From NCBI RefSeq assembly GCF_000378985.1, contig NZ_KB905370.1, positions 3,865,342 to 3,929,341 of the forward strand: a stretch of DNA of 64,000 nucleotides. The letters are read 5' to 3'. Shown piece after piece: positions 1 through 9,118 of the stretch. This DNA is from Ensifer sp. BR816. GTDB lineage: Bacteria > Pseudomonadota > Alphaproteobacteria > Rhizobiales > Rhizobiaceae. Under the pieces are notes generated by a model that saw only the letters and a list, made by a program, of their open reading frames with translations, ran no database searches and had not been told where the DNA came from. A program made the translations under genes and the position numbers. Position 1 is the stretch's first letter. Each line of letters begins with the position of its first letter.

Positions 1-914
1 GAGTTCTGAATTTATCGCTGGGAAACGCAGAACTGCGGCTCCTTCGCGTCTTTGCGTCGGTCGTCCAGCACGGTGGGTTCTCCGCCGCCCAAGCCGCGCT
101 CGGCATGACGCAGGCGACAATCTCCACCCATATGCGCCACCTGGAAGAACGCCTGGGCCTCCGCCTATGCAGCCGCGGGCGCAGCGGTTTTCTGCTCTCT
201 GACGAGGGACGGCTCGTCTACGAGGCGACGCTGGAACTCTTCGGCTCCCTAGAAAAATTCCAGAGCCGCGTCGGCGAAGCACAGGGTGAGCTTACCGGCA
301 GTCTCAGCTTCGGCACCGTGGACGCCATGATCACCAATCTGACTCTCGACCTGCAGGGCGGGCTTGCCGCATTCCACCGGCAGGCACCGCGCGTGCATCT
401 GGAAATCGACGTCGCCGCGCCGCAGGTGTTGCACCAGGGCCTCCTAAACGGGTCCTACCAGATCGTGCTCATGCCCTCGGTCGGTAGCGTCATGCCGCAC
501 GTCCGCAGCCAGTCCGTCTTTTCCGAAGTGCAGAAGCTCTACTGCGCCCAGCGGCACCCGCTCTTTAACATGCCCGATGCCGAAATCACCGACGAGATTC
601 TGGAAGCCCAGTCCTTCGCCGGCCGCACCTATATGCTGAATGAGACGATCTGCGGCGTGGACTTCACCTGGGCGGCCGCGACGCCGCATATGGAGGGAAC
701 GCTGCTGCTCCTCCTCTCAGGCGCCTATATCGGCTTCCTGCCCGATCACTATGCCGACGAATGGGTGCGCAACGGCCGCCTGCGGGTGCTTGCGCCCGAG
801 CGGATGACCTTTGAGGACATGTTTCATATCGCTTATCCGCGCAACAAGCCGTCCCGCGCGGCCGAAACATTAGCCCAGGCCATTACAGAGAGCGTGCGCA
901 AACCGCATTGTTAG
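1..914 (+). CDS. LysR-family transcriptional regulator, 5' end cut by window edge
   Basis: The frame is open from base 3, well before the first ATG at 105. The translation upstream of that ATG (LRLLRVFASVVQHGGFSAAQ) is the first half of a LysR winged helix-turn-helix, so the true start lies at or just before the window edge. About 303 residues are visible, the normal LysR length. The helix-turn-helix continues through QATISTHMRHLEERLGLRL and is followed by a periplasmic-binding-like effector domain. The gene converges on the betaine-type transporter operon to its right. Its target is unknown; the nearby transporter and DddD-like cluster is one possibility. Confidence 0.88.
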   Translation, partial: VLNLSLGNAELRLLRVFASVVQHGGFSAAQAALGMTQATISTHMRHLEERLGLRLCSRGRSGFLLSDEGRLVYEATLELFGSLEKFQSRVGEAQGELTGSLSFGTVDAMITNLTLDLQGGLAAFHRQAPRVHLEIDVAAPQVLHQGLLNGSYQIVLMPSVGSVMPHVRSQSVFSEVQKLYCAQRHPLFNMPDAEITDEILEAQSFAGRTYMLNETICGVDFTWAAATPHMEGTLLLLLSGAYIGFLPDHYADEWVRNGRLRVLAPERMTFEDMFHIAYPRNKPSRAAETLAQAITESVRKPHC

Positions 915-1692
915 ACTTTGAGGCCATGATGTGCTCCTTGAAACGGATATGTGGTCACGAACCACAAATGAGCGATCGCCCTTCAGTACCGGATCATGAT
1001 CACTCCTTCGTTGAACCAAGAAAGAAACGCAGCCGCCTTCTCTGGAAGCCGGTCGGCAGCGGCGAGTGCGCCGATGTCGAGGCCGAGCCGGCGGGCAATC
1101 GAGGAGCGGATTTGCTCCTTTCTAAACTGGCCCTTAATCTCTCTGGATTTCAGTCCCCAGTTAGAGTGTAAAGAACTCATTCAGCACGAAGATCAAACCC
1201 CAGCGCTTCCATCCGGCCGAGTAGGCGAGCGTGCCTATGCCGCACCCGTAAGACATTCTCCGGGCATTTCCACCGCATCGAAAATCTCGACACGATTATT
1301 GAGGCCAGCAGCGACAACTGCCGCAGGCCAACATTCCGCGTGCTGGTTCCCGTTAATACATTATGCGATTTTGGAAGCACGAACGAGAACATCTCCCGCT
1401 GCGACGCCTCGAGCGGGCTGAGGTACGACCGCTATCGACCCAGCTGCGGCTCGCTATAGTTGCGACAATGTCGGGTGCCGGTGAGCAATGTTGCCGTTTG
1501 ACACTGTTGCTGCGAATTTCCCTAATCCACCCATCCACGACGCTTCGGTGGATGGAAACTAGCCGCGGCAGTAATGGCAATGGTACAGTGAATACTTTGC
1601 ACTGAGCTCTGACATTCAACTTCCAGCCACCAATGCTGATCCGGCGCGAGGTGCGGTCGCGTCGGCTGTCTACCGCGACAGAGAAATGCGCT
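915..1692. other. Gene-poor intergenic stretch with decayed sequence
   Basis: About 780 bases separate the convergent LysR gene and transporter ATPase gene. No open frame here has a credible start or family resemblance, apart from the DUF4172 remnant listed separately. Composition is less GC-biased than in the flanking genes. This looks like eroded coding DNA. Confidence 0.6.
1049..1236 (-). pseudogene. Remnant of a Fic-family (DUF4172) protein
   Basis: Two minus-strand frames that join near 1177-1180 read RHARLLGRMEALGFDLRAE and then FRKEQIRSSIARRLGLDIG followed by ALAAADR. These match, from memory of the family, the DUF4172 domain that precedes the Fic AMP-transferase fold, where the motifs LLGRMEALGFDLR and VRSSIARRLGLDIG lie about 35 residues apart. 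The copy has a stop and a frame change between the motifs and no Fic catalytic HPFxxGNGR segment follows. Only about 60 codons survive. The resemblance is clear by eye but unsearched. Confidence 0.6.
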
Positions 1693-2766
1693 TCACCCAG
1701 TGCAGCGAAGGCCCGTCTTCATCTCTCCGCCGTCGACCATGAACGCGAGAACGCGCTCCAGCGTCACCGTTCCGATCGTCTGCCTGTCAGGGTCGACAAC
1801 CGCAATTTCTGTTTCCCCGGCGCGTGTCATTACCCTTGCTGCTTCTTCTAATGTGGCGCCAACCGGCACCGAAACTCTCGTTACTGAATCGGCGGTGCGC
1901 GGTCCGAGCGCGATCGTCTCGATTTTGAGCACGCGCGCGCGGTTCACTTCCTTGACGAAGCTTGCGATGTATTCATTGGCGGGGTTCATCACAATTTCTT
2001 GGCCGGTTCCCTGCTGCACCACCTCACCGTCTCGCAAGATCGCAATCCGATCGCCCAGCCTCAGCGCTTCGTCGAGATCGTGGGTGATGAACACGATCGT
2101 TTTCTTGATCTCCTTCTGGAGGTCGAGCAGCACTGTTTGCATGTCCATGCGAATGAGGGGGTCGAGCGCAGAGAAGGCCTCGTCCATGAGGAGAATCGGC
2201 GCATCGCTCGCGAGCGCTCGGGCAAGTCCGACCCGCTGCTGCATTCCGCCCGAAAGCTGGTTCGGATATTTCCGTTCAAAGCCCTTGAGCCCCACACGTT
2301 CGATCCACTGCATCGCGCAATCTATCTGGCGCGTGCGCGGCGCCCCTTGAATCTCCAGGCCGTAAAGCACGTTTTCCACAACGGTACGGTGCGGAAGAAG
2401 GGCGAACTTCTGGAACACCATCGCCGTTCTGTGCCGACGGAATTCGCGCAGTTGCCTCGAGTCCATCTTCACCACGTCTTCGCTGCCAATGAGGACCTCG
2501 CCCGACGTCGGATCGATCAGGCGATTGATGTGGCGGATCAGCGTGGATTTCCCCGAGCCGGAAAGACCCATGATCACCTGAATCCCGCCAGCCGGCATGG
2601 AGATGTTGATGTCCCTCAACCCGAGAACATGACCGTAGCGACTGTTCAGTTCGGCTTTGGTGAGACCGTCTTCCACCAGCTTGATATAGTCTGCGCCGTT
2701 GGGCCCGAATATCTTGTAGAGGTGTTTGATCTCGATACCCAAACCACCGATTTTTCGATTACCCAT
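1693..2766 (-). CDS. Betaine/choline-type ABC transporter ATP-binding protein (ProV/ChoV family)
   Basis: This 357-residue ATPase would energise uptake of a quaternary amine or sulfonium compound with the two genes upstream. Visible motifs are Walker A (GLSGSGKST), the signature LSGGMQQR and Walker B (ILLMDEAFSALD). The N-terminal extension before the core (FGPNGADYIKLVEDG) is typical of ProV-type subunits, and the C-terminal 80 residues resemble a CBS-like regulatory tail. The chosen ATG overlaps the permease stop by 8 bases and has GGGAG about 7 bases upstream. Substrate is inferred from context: choline, glycine betaine or DMSP. Confidence 0.85.
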   Translation of the reverse strand: MGNRKIGGLGIEIKHLYKIFGPNGADYIKLVEDGLTKAELNSRYGHVLGLRDINISMPAGGIQVIMGLSGSGKSTLIRHINRLIDPTSGEVLIGSEDVVKMDSRQLREFRRHRTAMVFQKFALLPHRTVVENVLYGLEIQGAPRTRQIDCAMQWIERVGLKGFERKYPNQLSGGMQQRVGLARALASDAPILLMDEAFSALDPLIRMDMQTVLLDLQKEIKKTIVFITHDLDEALRLGDRIAILRDGEVVQQGTGQEIVMNPANEYIASFVKEVNRARVLKIETIALGPRTADSVTRVSVPVGATLEEAARVMTRAGETEIAVVDPDRQTIGTVTLERVLAFMVDGGEMKTGLRCTG

Positions 2767-3531
2767 GAACAATCTCCCGATGCTTCTGTAGTCGCAGACC
2801 ATAGGCCTGGCTGACCCGGTCGAAGATGATGGCGATACCGACGATGGCGAGGCCGTTAAAGATGCCGAGCGTGAAATATTGGTTGGAGATCGCCTTCAGC
2901 ACCGGCTGGCCGAGACCCTGCACGCCGATCATCGAGGCGATGACGACCATGGCGAGCGCCATCATGATCGTCTGGTTGATGCCGGCCATGATGGTGGGTA
3001 GCGCAAGCGGCATCTGCACGTTCTTCAGCTTCTGCCAGTTCGACGAGCCGAAGGCGTCGGCCGCTTCCAAGACGTCCTTATCGACGAGGCGGATGCCGAG
3101 ATTGGTAAGCCGGATCATCGGCGGAATGGCGTAGATGATGACGGCGATCAGGCCGGGAACCTTGCCGATACCGAGCAGCATGACGACCGGAATCAAGTAC
3201 ACGAAACTCGGCATCGTCTGCATGACGTCGAGGATCGGGTTGAGAGCATTCTGCACCCGATCGGAGCGCGACATGACGATGCCGATCGGTATGCCAATAA
3301 CAATGGAGAGGACCGTACAGACGAAGATCATCGAGACCGTCTTCATGGTGTCGTCCCACATGTCGAAGTAGCCAATGAGGAGCAGCGTGCCGACGGCGCC
3401 GGTGACGATCTTCCAGTTGCGGCTGGCGAGCCAGGCGATGAGGCCGAAGCGCGAAAGCCCTCGTCGATTGCCTTCTTGAGGTTGCGAAGCCCGTTAGCAT
3501 CCATCGTCGGAAATTTCATGAACCAATCCAT
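2759..3531 (-). pseudogene. Betaine/choline-type ABC permease (ProW/ChoW family) with N-terminal deletion and frameshift
   Basis: The expected N-terminus starts at 3531 (MDWFMKFPTMDANGLRNLKK) behind a GGGATC-like site. It runs about 28 codons to IDEGF, then leaves frame. The conserved permease sequence resumes in another frame (FGLIAWLASRNWKIV, IGYFDMWDDTMKT) and is intact to the stop. ChoW-like proteins have roughly 50 more residues, including the first membrane helix, at the junction. Position of the break is about 3440-3455. The remaining part carries several hydrophobic helices and the permease EAA-like loop (EAADAFGSSNWQKLKNVQMP). It could be a real pseudogene, a restart product from the Met at 3361, or an assembly error. 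Confidence 0.75.
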
Positions 3532-3621
3532 GCCGATCCCTTTCTCGCCTTGCTGGCCGCAAAGCATCCCCGCATCGGCGCGCCAGAAGGCGCGCCGGCC
3601 GATTGTTAGATGAGGTGTTGC

Positions 3622-4623
3622 TTAGAGCGCGGCTTTGATATTTTCCGCCACTTCCGGCGAGACCCACTGGGTCCAGAGCGCTTCGTTCTCTTCCAGAAAG
3701 TGCTTGGCGCCATCCTCGCCGGTCGCCTGGTTATCGGTCATCCAGGCCATCAGTTTATTGACCGTGTCGTTCGTCCAGGAGCGCTTACCGAGATAGCCCA
3801 TGACCTCGGCGCCCGCGCGATCCGAGAAACCTTTGGTGACAAGTGTCTGGACCTTGTCCTTCGGCCAATCGTTCTTCTTCGGGTCGGCGCAGTCGGCAAC
3901 CGTGTTGCAGCGCTTCCACTCGGCCTCGTTGAAAGCGACGCCGTGGTCGAGCTTCACCATGTCGTACTTGCCGAGCAGCGCAGTCGGTGCCCAGTAATAG
4001 CCGACCCAGCCTTCGTTGCGCTCGTAAGCCTTGGCGATCGAGCCGTCGAGGCCGGCGGCCGAGCCGGTGTCGATCAGCGTGAAGTTGGCTGCCGCGCCGC
4101 CATAGGCCTTGTAGAGCTGGCCAGTCACAACCGTGCCGCCCCAACCGGCCGGGCCGTTGTGAACGGCCCCCTTGCTCTTGTCTTCTGGGTCAGGGAAAAG
4201 TTCCGGATGCTTGAGGGCGTCGTCTATCGTCTTAATGTCTGGGTGGGCGTCTGCGACGTATTTCGGGATCCACCAGCCCTGCACGCCACCGTCAGAGAGC
4301 GAGTCGGCGGCGGCGACGAGTTTACCGTCCCGGATACCGCCGTTGACGACCTCCGGCAGCAGGCCGACCCAGCCTTCAGGCGCGACATCCGGCTCACCCT
4401 TCTCGATCATCGAGGTGATCGTCGGAACCGTGTCACCCACGATAATTTCGGCGTTGCAGCCATAGCCTTCGGTCAGGATGAATTTGTCGAGCGCGGCAAG
4501 GACCTCGGCGCTCTGCCAGTTCATGCTAGCGATGGTTACGTCGCCGCAGGCGGCGTTCGCGGTGCCCGTCACGGCCAGAAACCCGGCAACGAGGCAGGCA
4601 GAAGCAAGCAGTTTCTTCATCAT
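3622..4623 (-). CDS. Periplasmic substrate-binding protein of a betaine-type ABC transporter (OpuAC family)
   Basis: This is a 333-residue secreted binding protein. It begins with a Sec signal (MMKKLLASACLVAGFLAVTG, cleavage near TANA-AC) and continues with the OpuAC fold. Tryptophan-rich segments (PEGWVGLLPEV, GGVQGWWIPKYV, NEGWVGYYWAPTALL) are of the kind that form aromatic boxes around trimethylammonium or dimethylsulfonium groups. I chose the start at 4623 because a GGGAGGAAAC site sits directly upstream; a longer open frame extends to 4758 without a site. It heads the transporter genes and follows the CoA-transferase gene by 107 bases. Likely ligands are choline, betaine, carnitine or DMSP. 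Confidence 0.87.
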   Translation of the reverse strand: MMKKLLASACLVAGFLAVTGTANAACGDVTIASMNWQSAEVLAALDKFILTEGYGCNAEIIVGDTVPTITSMIEKGEPDVAPEGWVGLLPEVVNGGIRDGKLVAAADSLSDGGVQGWWIPKYVADAHPDIKTIDDALKHPELFPDPEDKSKGAVHNGPAGWGGTVVTGQLYKAYGGAAANFTLIDTGSAAGLDGSIAKAYERNEGWVGYYWAPTALLGKYDMVKLDHGVAFNEAEWKRCNTVADCADPKKNDWPKDKVQTLVTKGFSDRAGAEVMGYLGKRSWTNDTVNKLMAWMTDNQATGEDGAKHFLEENEALWTQWVSPEVAENIKAAL

Positions 4624-4730
4624 GTTTCCTCCCAATACGATGTCCGTTCTTCGTCCCTGACGCCATCGCCAAACATCGAGGACTGTCGGGCGGCTCCGGC
4701 TCCTCCACGAACCGGCACCACCGTTGTCCG

Positions 4731-7244
4731 TCAGCTCGGCAGATACTCCGCGCTCCATGTTTCGCTTGCCGTTTCCGAAGCGATCATCCGATCGATCTCA
4801 GCATCGGTGTAATTCAGGGCCCTGAGGACCGAGCGCGTTGAGGCGCCATATTTTTCCGCCGGAGTCACTGCGATGACCTTGCCGACCGTCGGCCGGATCG
4901 CGAAAGGATCAAGCTGGGTAACCGCGTGACCGCTCGGATGGTCGGGGAAGATCGAAAAGGAATAGCTGCCACGGTCGGTGCCCGGAGTTCCGTCCGAAAC
5001 CCTCGCACTCCTGGCCCTAATCGTCTCGATGTTCTCGCAAAGCGACACGCCGACATCGGCCTGTAACAATCGGTGCTGCCAGGTTTCGGCCGGTGCGGAC
5101 CTGAAGGCGCGGGCAAGCCAGCCTTCACGGTCTGGCACCGCGACCGAATCGAGCCCCTCCAGCCCTTCAACAGTTATAAGCCGCGGCAGATCCTTTTCGG
5201 TTGCGCATAGGAGAAGATAGTCACCGGATCCTGTTTCGTAGAGCCGTGACAGGGCGTCATACCCTTTGATGTCGCGGCCGGACGGCTCGTCGAAGGGCCC
5301 GCGCCCCTCGTATTCATAGCAGAACGGAATCTGCGCAAGTCCGGTCAACGCCGAAAGGGAAGTCCGTGGCCGGCCGACGATACCCGTCTTCGATTTCTGA
5401 TAGAGGGCAGCCGCCACACCCAGAGCGGCTCCAAAGCCGCACATGACATCGATCGTACCAACATGCGCATGCTCTTCCGGCGTCTGCATCGATCCGCCAA
5501 AACGCAGCATGATGCCCGTTGCCGACTGGACCAGATCGTCATAGCCGAGATAGTCTGTGCGCGGCCCCTTCCTCACGCCGCCGAAGCAGTCGAGTTGGCA
5601 GAAGATCGCATTCGGATTGAGCGCCTCCAGGCTCTCGGCATCGAGGCCCATCCACTTCACTTGCCGATCGGTGGCGTTCCAGACCACGACATCAACGGAT
5701 TTTACCAACTGTTCGAAGACCACTCGCCCGTCGGGCGAGCCGATATTCAAGAGAACTGACTGCTTGCCGCGCATATGCGACATGCCGAAAATCACGGTAT
5801 TCCAGCAGTCGTAAAGCGGCTTGGCGGGGTCAATCTTGATGACCTCCGCCCCGAAGCGGGCGAGATAGGCGACCGAATGGGGACCGGCTATGACGTTGCA
5901 GAGGTCAAGCACCTTTACGCCATTCAGCCAGCCTCCGGAGTTGCTCGCCGTCGCGGCCGGCACCTGCAACGAGCCCGTGCGGGACAGCAGTTCCACCGCT
6001 TCATCGACAGATCCCCACCGTCGCGGTTGCGGCGTAAGCATGGCTTCGGCGCTTTCCTGGAGCCAAGCCAAAGGCCCCGGCTGCGTCATGCGTCCGTAAA
6101 CCGGATCGTCGACCTTGATCATCAGCCCCGCGGCGTTGGCGTGATCATCGCTGATCCACTCCTTCAGCCAGCGCTGCGGCGCGCCCGGAAACAGACCTTC
6201 CCCAAAAATGCGTTCCCATTCTGCCGCCGTCTTCGTCAGGAAAACCTCTTTCATCCGAGCCGCGATTTTGTCGGCCCAGTGTTTCGGCAAGGGATAAACG
6301 CCAAGCGAGACATCCGAAGACCACTGCGAAACCGGCAGGTAAGTGTCTTCCTCTTCGCGAAGACCCTCGGCGGCGAGCGCATCGTAGAGGCCCAGCGCCT
6401 GCAGGCAGCGCTTTGCATGATTCCTGTGGCTGGGGCAGACGACGTAAAACATGCGCCCATCGCTGCACATGTAGCTGCGATAGAAGGGATCCAGAAACTC
6501 CTGGAGGTCCTCGTAGGACATGTCCATCGGCAGGCCTTCGCGCTGCCGCCGCTCGATCTCTCGCTCGCGTTGGGTCTGGTAGCGCAGCGGATAGTCGTCG
6601 ATCTTGATCGAGTTATAGGAGAGCCCCTCCATCACCGCGCTTGCCAGTGGCACTTCGATATGGTCGCCGTGGCCGGTGCGTTCCCGTGCCTGGAGCGCGA
6701 GCACCGTCGCGGAGGCCGCCAGCATTGTGCCATAGGCGGAGGCCAACGGCAGCGGCGAGAAGGACGGGTTGATGCCCATCAACACCCGGTTCAGCCCCAT
6801 ATCGGTGAAGACACCGGAGGACGCCGCAATCACCGTTTCGAAAGCCCGCCAATCGCGGCGCAACTGGTCGTTGGAGGCAAAACCGGGGATCGACAGGGTA
6901 ATCAGCTCCGGGCGCGCCGAGCGTAACGCTTCAAAATCGAGGCCAAGCCGGGCCATGACGCCGGGGCGGAAATTCTCGATGACAATATCGGTCCCGGCAA
7001 TGAGCGCCCTCGCCTCTTCAAGTCCATCCGCGGTCTTCAGATCGATGGTGACGATCAGCTTGTTGCGATTGAGGATCGCGTTCGCGGGATTGTCCCACAT
7101 GGGACCTCCGGGTGGATCGACATGCACGACGGTTGCGCCGAGATCGCCGAGGATCATGGCCACCGCTGGCCCGGCGATATATTGGCCGAAGTCGACCACC
7201 CGAACGCCGGATAGCGGAAGCGCCGAACGCGAGATCGATGTCAT
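4731..7244 (-). CDS. dddD: Two-domain CaiB/BaiF (class III) CoA-transferase, DddD-like DMSP CoA-transferase/lyase
   Basis: The 837-residue protein has two complete class III CoA-transferase domains in tandem. The first begins at VDFGQYIAGPAVAMILGDLG (about residue 15), the second at VLDLCNVIAGPHSVAYLARFG (about residue 440). Length and tandem layout match DddD, which makes dimethyl sulfide and 3-hydroxypropionyl-CoA from DMSP. In domain 2 the segment HVGTIDVMCGFGAALG keeps an Asp where this family has its acyl-carrying Asp. In domain 1 the equivalent segment PLPLASAYGTMLAAS has none, as expected for DddD with one active half. An SD (GGGAGGACACCTCA) precedes the ATG. Neighbours are a GMC dehydrogenase and a betaine-type importer. 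A carnitine-type transferase is the main alternative. Confidence 0.75.
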   Translation of the reverse strand: MTSISRSALPLSGVRVVDFGQYIAGPAVAMILGDLGATVVHVDPPGGPMWDNPANAILNRNKLIVTIDLKTADGLEEARALIAGTDIVIENFRPGVMARLGLDFEALRSARPELITLSIPGFASNDQLRRDWRAFETVIAASSGVFTDMGLNRVLMGINPSFSPLPLASAYGTMLAASATVLALQARERTGHGDHIEVPLASAVMEGLSYNSIKIDDYPLRYQTQREREIERRQREGLPMDMSYEDLQEFLDPFYRSYMCSDGRMFYVVCPSHRNHAKRCLQALGLYDALAAEGLREEEDTYLPVSQWSSDVSLGVYPLPKHWADKIAARMKEVFLTKTAAEWERIFGEGLFPGAPQRWLKEWISDDHANAAGLMIKVDDPVYGRMTQPGPLAWLQESAEAMLTPQPRRWGSVDEAVELLSRTGSLQVPAATASNSGGWLNGVKVLDLCNVIAGPHSVAYLARFGAEVIKIDPAKPLYDCWNTVIFGMSHMRGKQSVLLNIGSPDGRVVFEQLVKSVDVVVWNATDRQVKWMGLDAESLEALNPNAIFCQLDCFGGVRKGPRTDYLGYDDLVQSATGIMLRFGGSMQTPEEHAHVGTIDVMCGFGAALGVAAALYQKSKTGIVGRPRTSLSALTGLAQIPFCYEYEGRGPFDEPSGRDIKGYDALSRLYETGSGDYLLLCATEKDLPRLITVEGLEGLDSVAVPDREGWLARAFRSAPAETWQHRLLQADVGVSLCENIETIRARSARVSDGTPGTDRGSYSFSIFPDHPSGHAVTQLDPFAIRPTVGKVIAVTPAEKYGASTRSVLRALNYTDAEIDRMIASETASETWSAEYLPS

Positions 7245-7266
7245 TGAGGTGTCCTCCCAAAGTATT

Positions 7267-8964
7267 TCATGCGTGCTGCCGGGCTTCTTCAACGATCCAG
7301 CGCGCCGTCTTTTCCGCAATCATCAGTGTCGGCGCATTCGTGTTGCCGCTGGTGATTTTTGGCATGATGCCCGCGTCGACGACGCGAAGGCCGGCGATTC
7401 CTCTCACCCGCAGGCGACTGTCGACCACCGCCGTCGGATCGTCATTGCGTCCCATCTTTGTCGTCCCGACAGGATGGAAAATGGTATTGGCGATGTCCCC
7501 GGCGAGCTTGGCGAGTTCTTCGTCGCTCCGGAACTGGGGGCCAGGCTTCCACTCCTCCGGCCGATATTTCGCAAGAGCCGGCTGCGTCACGATCCTGCGG
7601 ATCTGGCGGATGCTGTCGGCAGCAATCCGCCGGTCGTCTTCCGTGCTGAGATAGTTCGGCGCGATCGCCGGCGCATCGCTGGCCTTGTCGGAGCGCAGGC
7701 GGACGGTTCCGACACTCGTCGGATTGAGGTTGCAGACGCTCGCGGTAAAGGCGGGAATGCGGTGCAGCGGCTCGCCGAAGGCATCGAGACTGAGCGGCTG
7801 GACATGAAATTCCAGATTGGCGTGGGCCTGCGCTGCATCCGACCGGATGAAGGCGCCAAGCTGTGAGGGCGCCATGCTCATCGGGCCGCTGCGCCGTAGT
7901 GCATATTCAAGCCCGATCATCGCCTTACCCATCAGGCTGTTGGCAAGCGTGTTCAGTGTTTTCGCGTTGCCGACCTTGTAAACGGCACGAATCTGCAAGT
8001 GATCCTGCAGGTTTTCTCCCACGCCAGGTAGATCATGCACCACCTCTATGCCGTGGCGCTTCAGCAGGTGTGCCGGCCCAATGCCCGACAATTGCAGGAT
8101 ATGCGGAGAGCCGATCGCGCCGGCGGAAAGGATGACCTCCTTCTTGGCGCGTACCTCCACCCTGTGCCCACGACGGCTCAGAACGACGCCGGCGCAGCGC
8201 GTGCGCCCTGAAGCGTCGGTCTCCAACATCAGCTTCTCGACATGCGACTGCGTCCAGATGCTGAGGTTCGGCCGTGTCTTGGCAGGGCGGAGGAAGGCTT
8301 TCGACGTATTCCAGCGCCAGCCGGATCTCTGGTTCACTTCGAAATAGCCGACGCCTTCATTGTCACCGCTGTTGAAATCGTCCGAACGCGGGATGCCGGC
8401 CTGAACGGCCGCCTCGGCAAAGGACTCCAGGATGTCCCATTTCAGCCGCTGCTTCTCGACGCGCCATTCACCGCCATGACCGTGCATGTCGGAGAACCGA
8501 CTGTTGCCGCCCGTCTGCGGATCCGCGCCGCCGTCCAGACGGTAATGATCCTCATGGGCTTTGAAGTCCGGCAGAGAATTCTCCCACGACCAGGCATCGT
8601 CTCCCGTTGCCGCGGCCCAGCCGTCAAAGTCGCGGGCCTGCCCGCGCATATAGATCATGCCATTGATGGAGGAGCAGCCGCCGAGCGTCTTGCCGCGGGG
8701 ATAGCGTAGCGACCGGCCATTCAGCCCGGCGTCCGGCTCGGTCTTGAATAGCCAATCGGTGCGCGGATTGCCGATGCAATAGAGGTAGCCGACAGGGATA
8801 TGGATCCAGGGATAATCATCCTTCCCGCCCGCTTCCAGCAAAAGCACGCGCGTCGCGGGATCGCGGCTGAGGCGGTTTGCCAGCAGGCAGCCGGCGGAGC
8901 CTCCACCGACGATGATGTAGTCGAACTCTAGGTTGTTGTCGCGCACGCCGGAGGTCTGTTTCAT
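7267..8964 (-). CDS. GMC-family FAD alcohol dehydrogenase, choline dehydrogenase-like (DddA candidate)
   Basis: The 565-residue flavoprotein has an N-terminal FAD-binding site (DYIIVGGGSAGCLLANRLS), the GMC signature (GKTLGGCSSINGMIYMRG) and the C-terminal catalytic region (FHPVGTTKMG, then NTNAPTLMIAEKTA). The start at 8964 has AGGAG 10 bases upstream. The stop lies 22 bases before the CoA-transferase start, so the two are probably co-transcribed. In Halomonas a protein of this family, DddA, oxidises 3-hydroxypropionate made from DMSP; that role is inferred here from the neighbour. Choline or another primary alcohol remains possible. Confidence 0.8.
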   Translation of the reverse strand: MKQTSGVRDNNLEFDYIIVGGGSAGCLLANRLSRDPATRVLLLEAGGKDDYPWIHIPVGYLYCIGNPRTDWLFKTEPDAGLNGRSLRYPRGKTLGGCSSINGMIYMRGQARDFDGWAAATGDDAWSWENSLPDFKAHEDHYRLDGGADPQTGGNSRFSDMHGHGGEWRVEKQRLKWDILESFAEAAVQAGIPRSDDFNSGDNEGVGYFEVNQRSGWRWNTSKAFLRPAKTRPNLSIWTQSHVEKLMLETDASGRTRCAGVVLSRRGHRVEVRAKKEVILSAGAIGSPHILQLSGIGPAHLLKRHGIEVVHDLPGVGENLQDHLQIRAVYKVGNAKTLNTLANSLMGKAMIGLEYALRRSGPMSMAPSQLGAFIRSDAAQAHANLEFHVQPLSLDAFGEPLHRIPAFTASVCNLNPTSVGTVRLRSDKASDAPAIAPNYLSTEDDRRIAADSIRQIRRIVTQPALAKYRPEEWKPGPQFRSDEELAKLAGDIANTIFHPVGTTKMGRNDDPTAVVDSRLRVRGIAGLRVVDAGIMPKITSGNTNAPTLMIAEKTARWIVEEARQHA

Positions 8965-9118
8965 CGCGCGAACGCTCCTGCGCATCGAGACACAGGCTTA
9001 TAAAGCTCGATCGGTAATTGGCTCATTTCACACGCCTCCCTCGTCCTTTCTTAGATAAAACTTGAATCCGAGAGAAATCCAATTAGAAGTGTGGCAAAAC
9101 ATTATAAGCGGGACTAAT

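Noticed and set aside
1633-1851. Small plus-strand frame at the end of the ATPase gene
   Set aside because: It overlaps the 3' end of the ATPase on the other strand, has no ribosome site and resembles nothing.
5775-6926. 383-codon plus-strand open frame
   Set aside because: It is antisense to the two-domain CoA-transferase and shows no family features.
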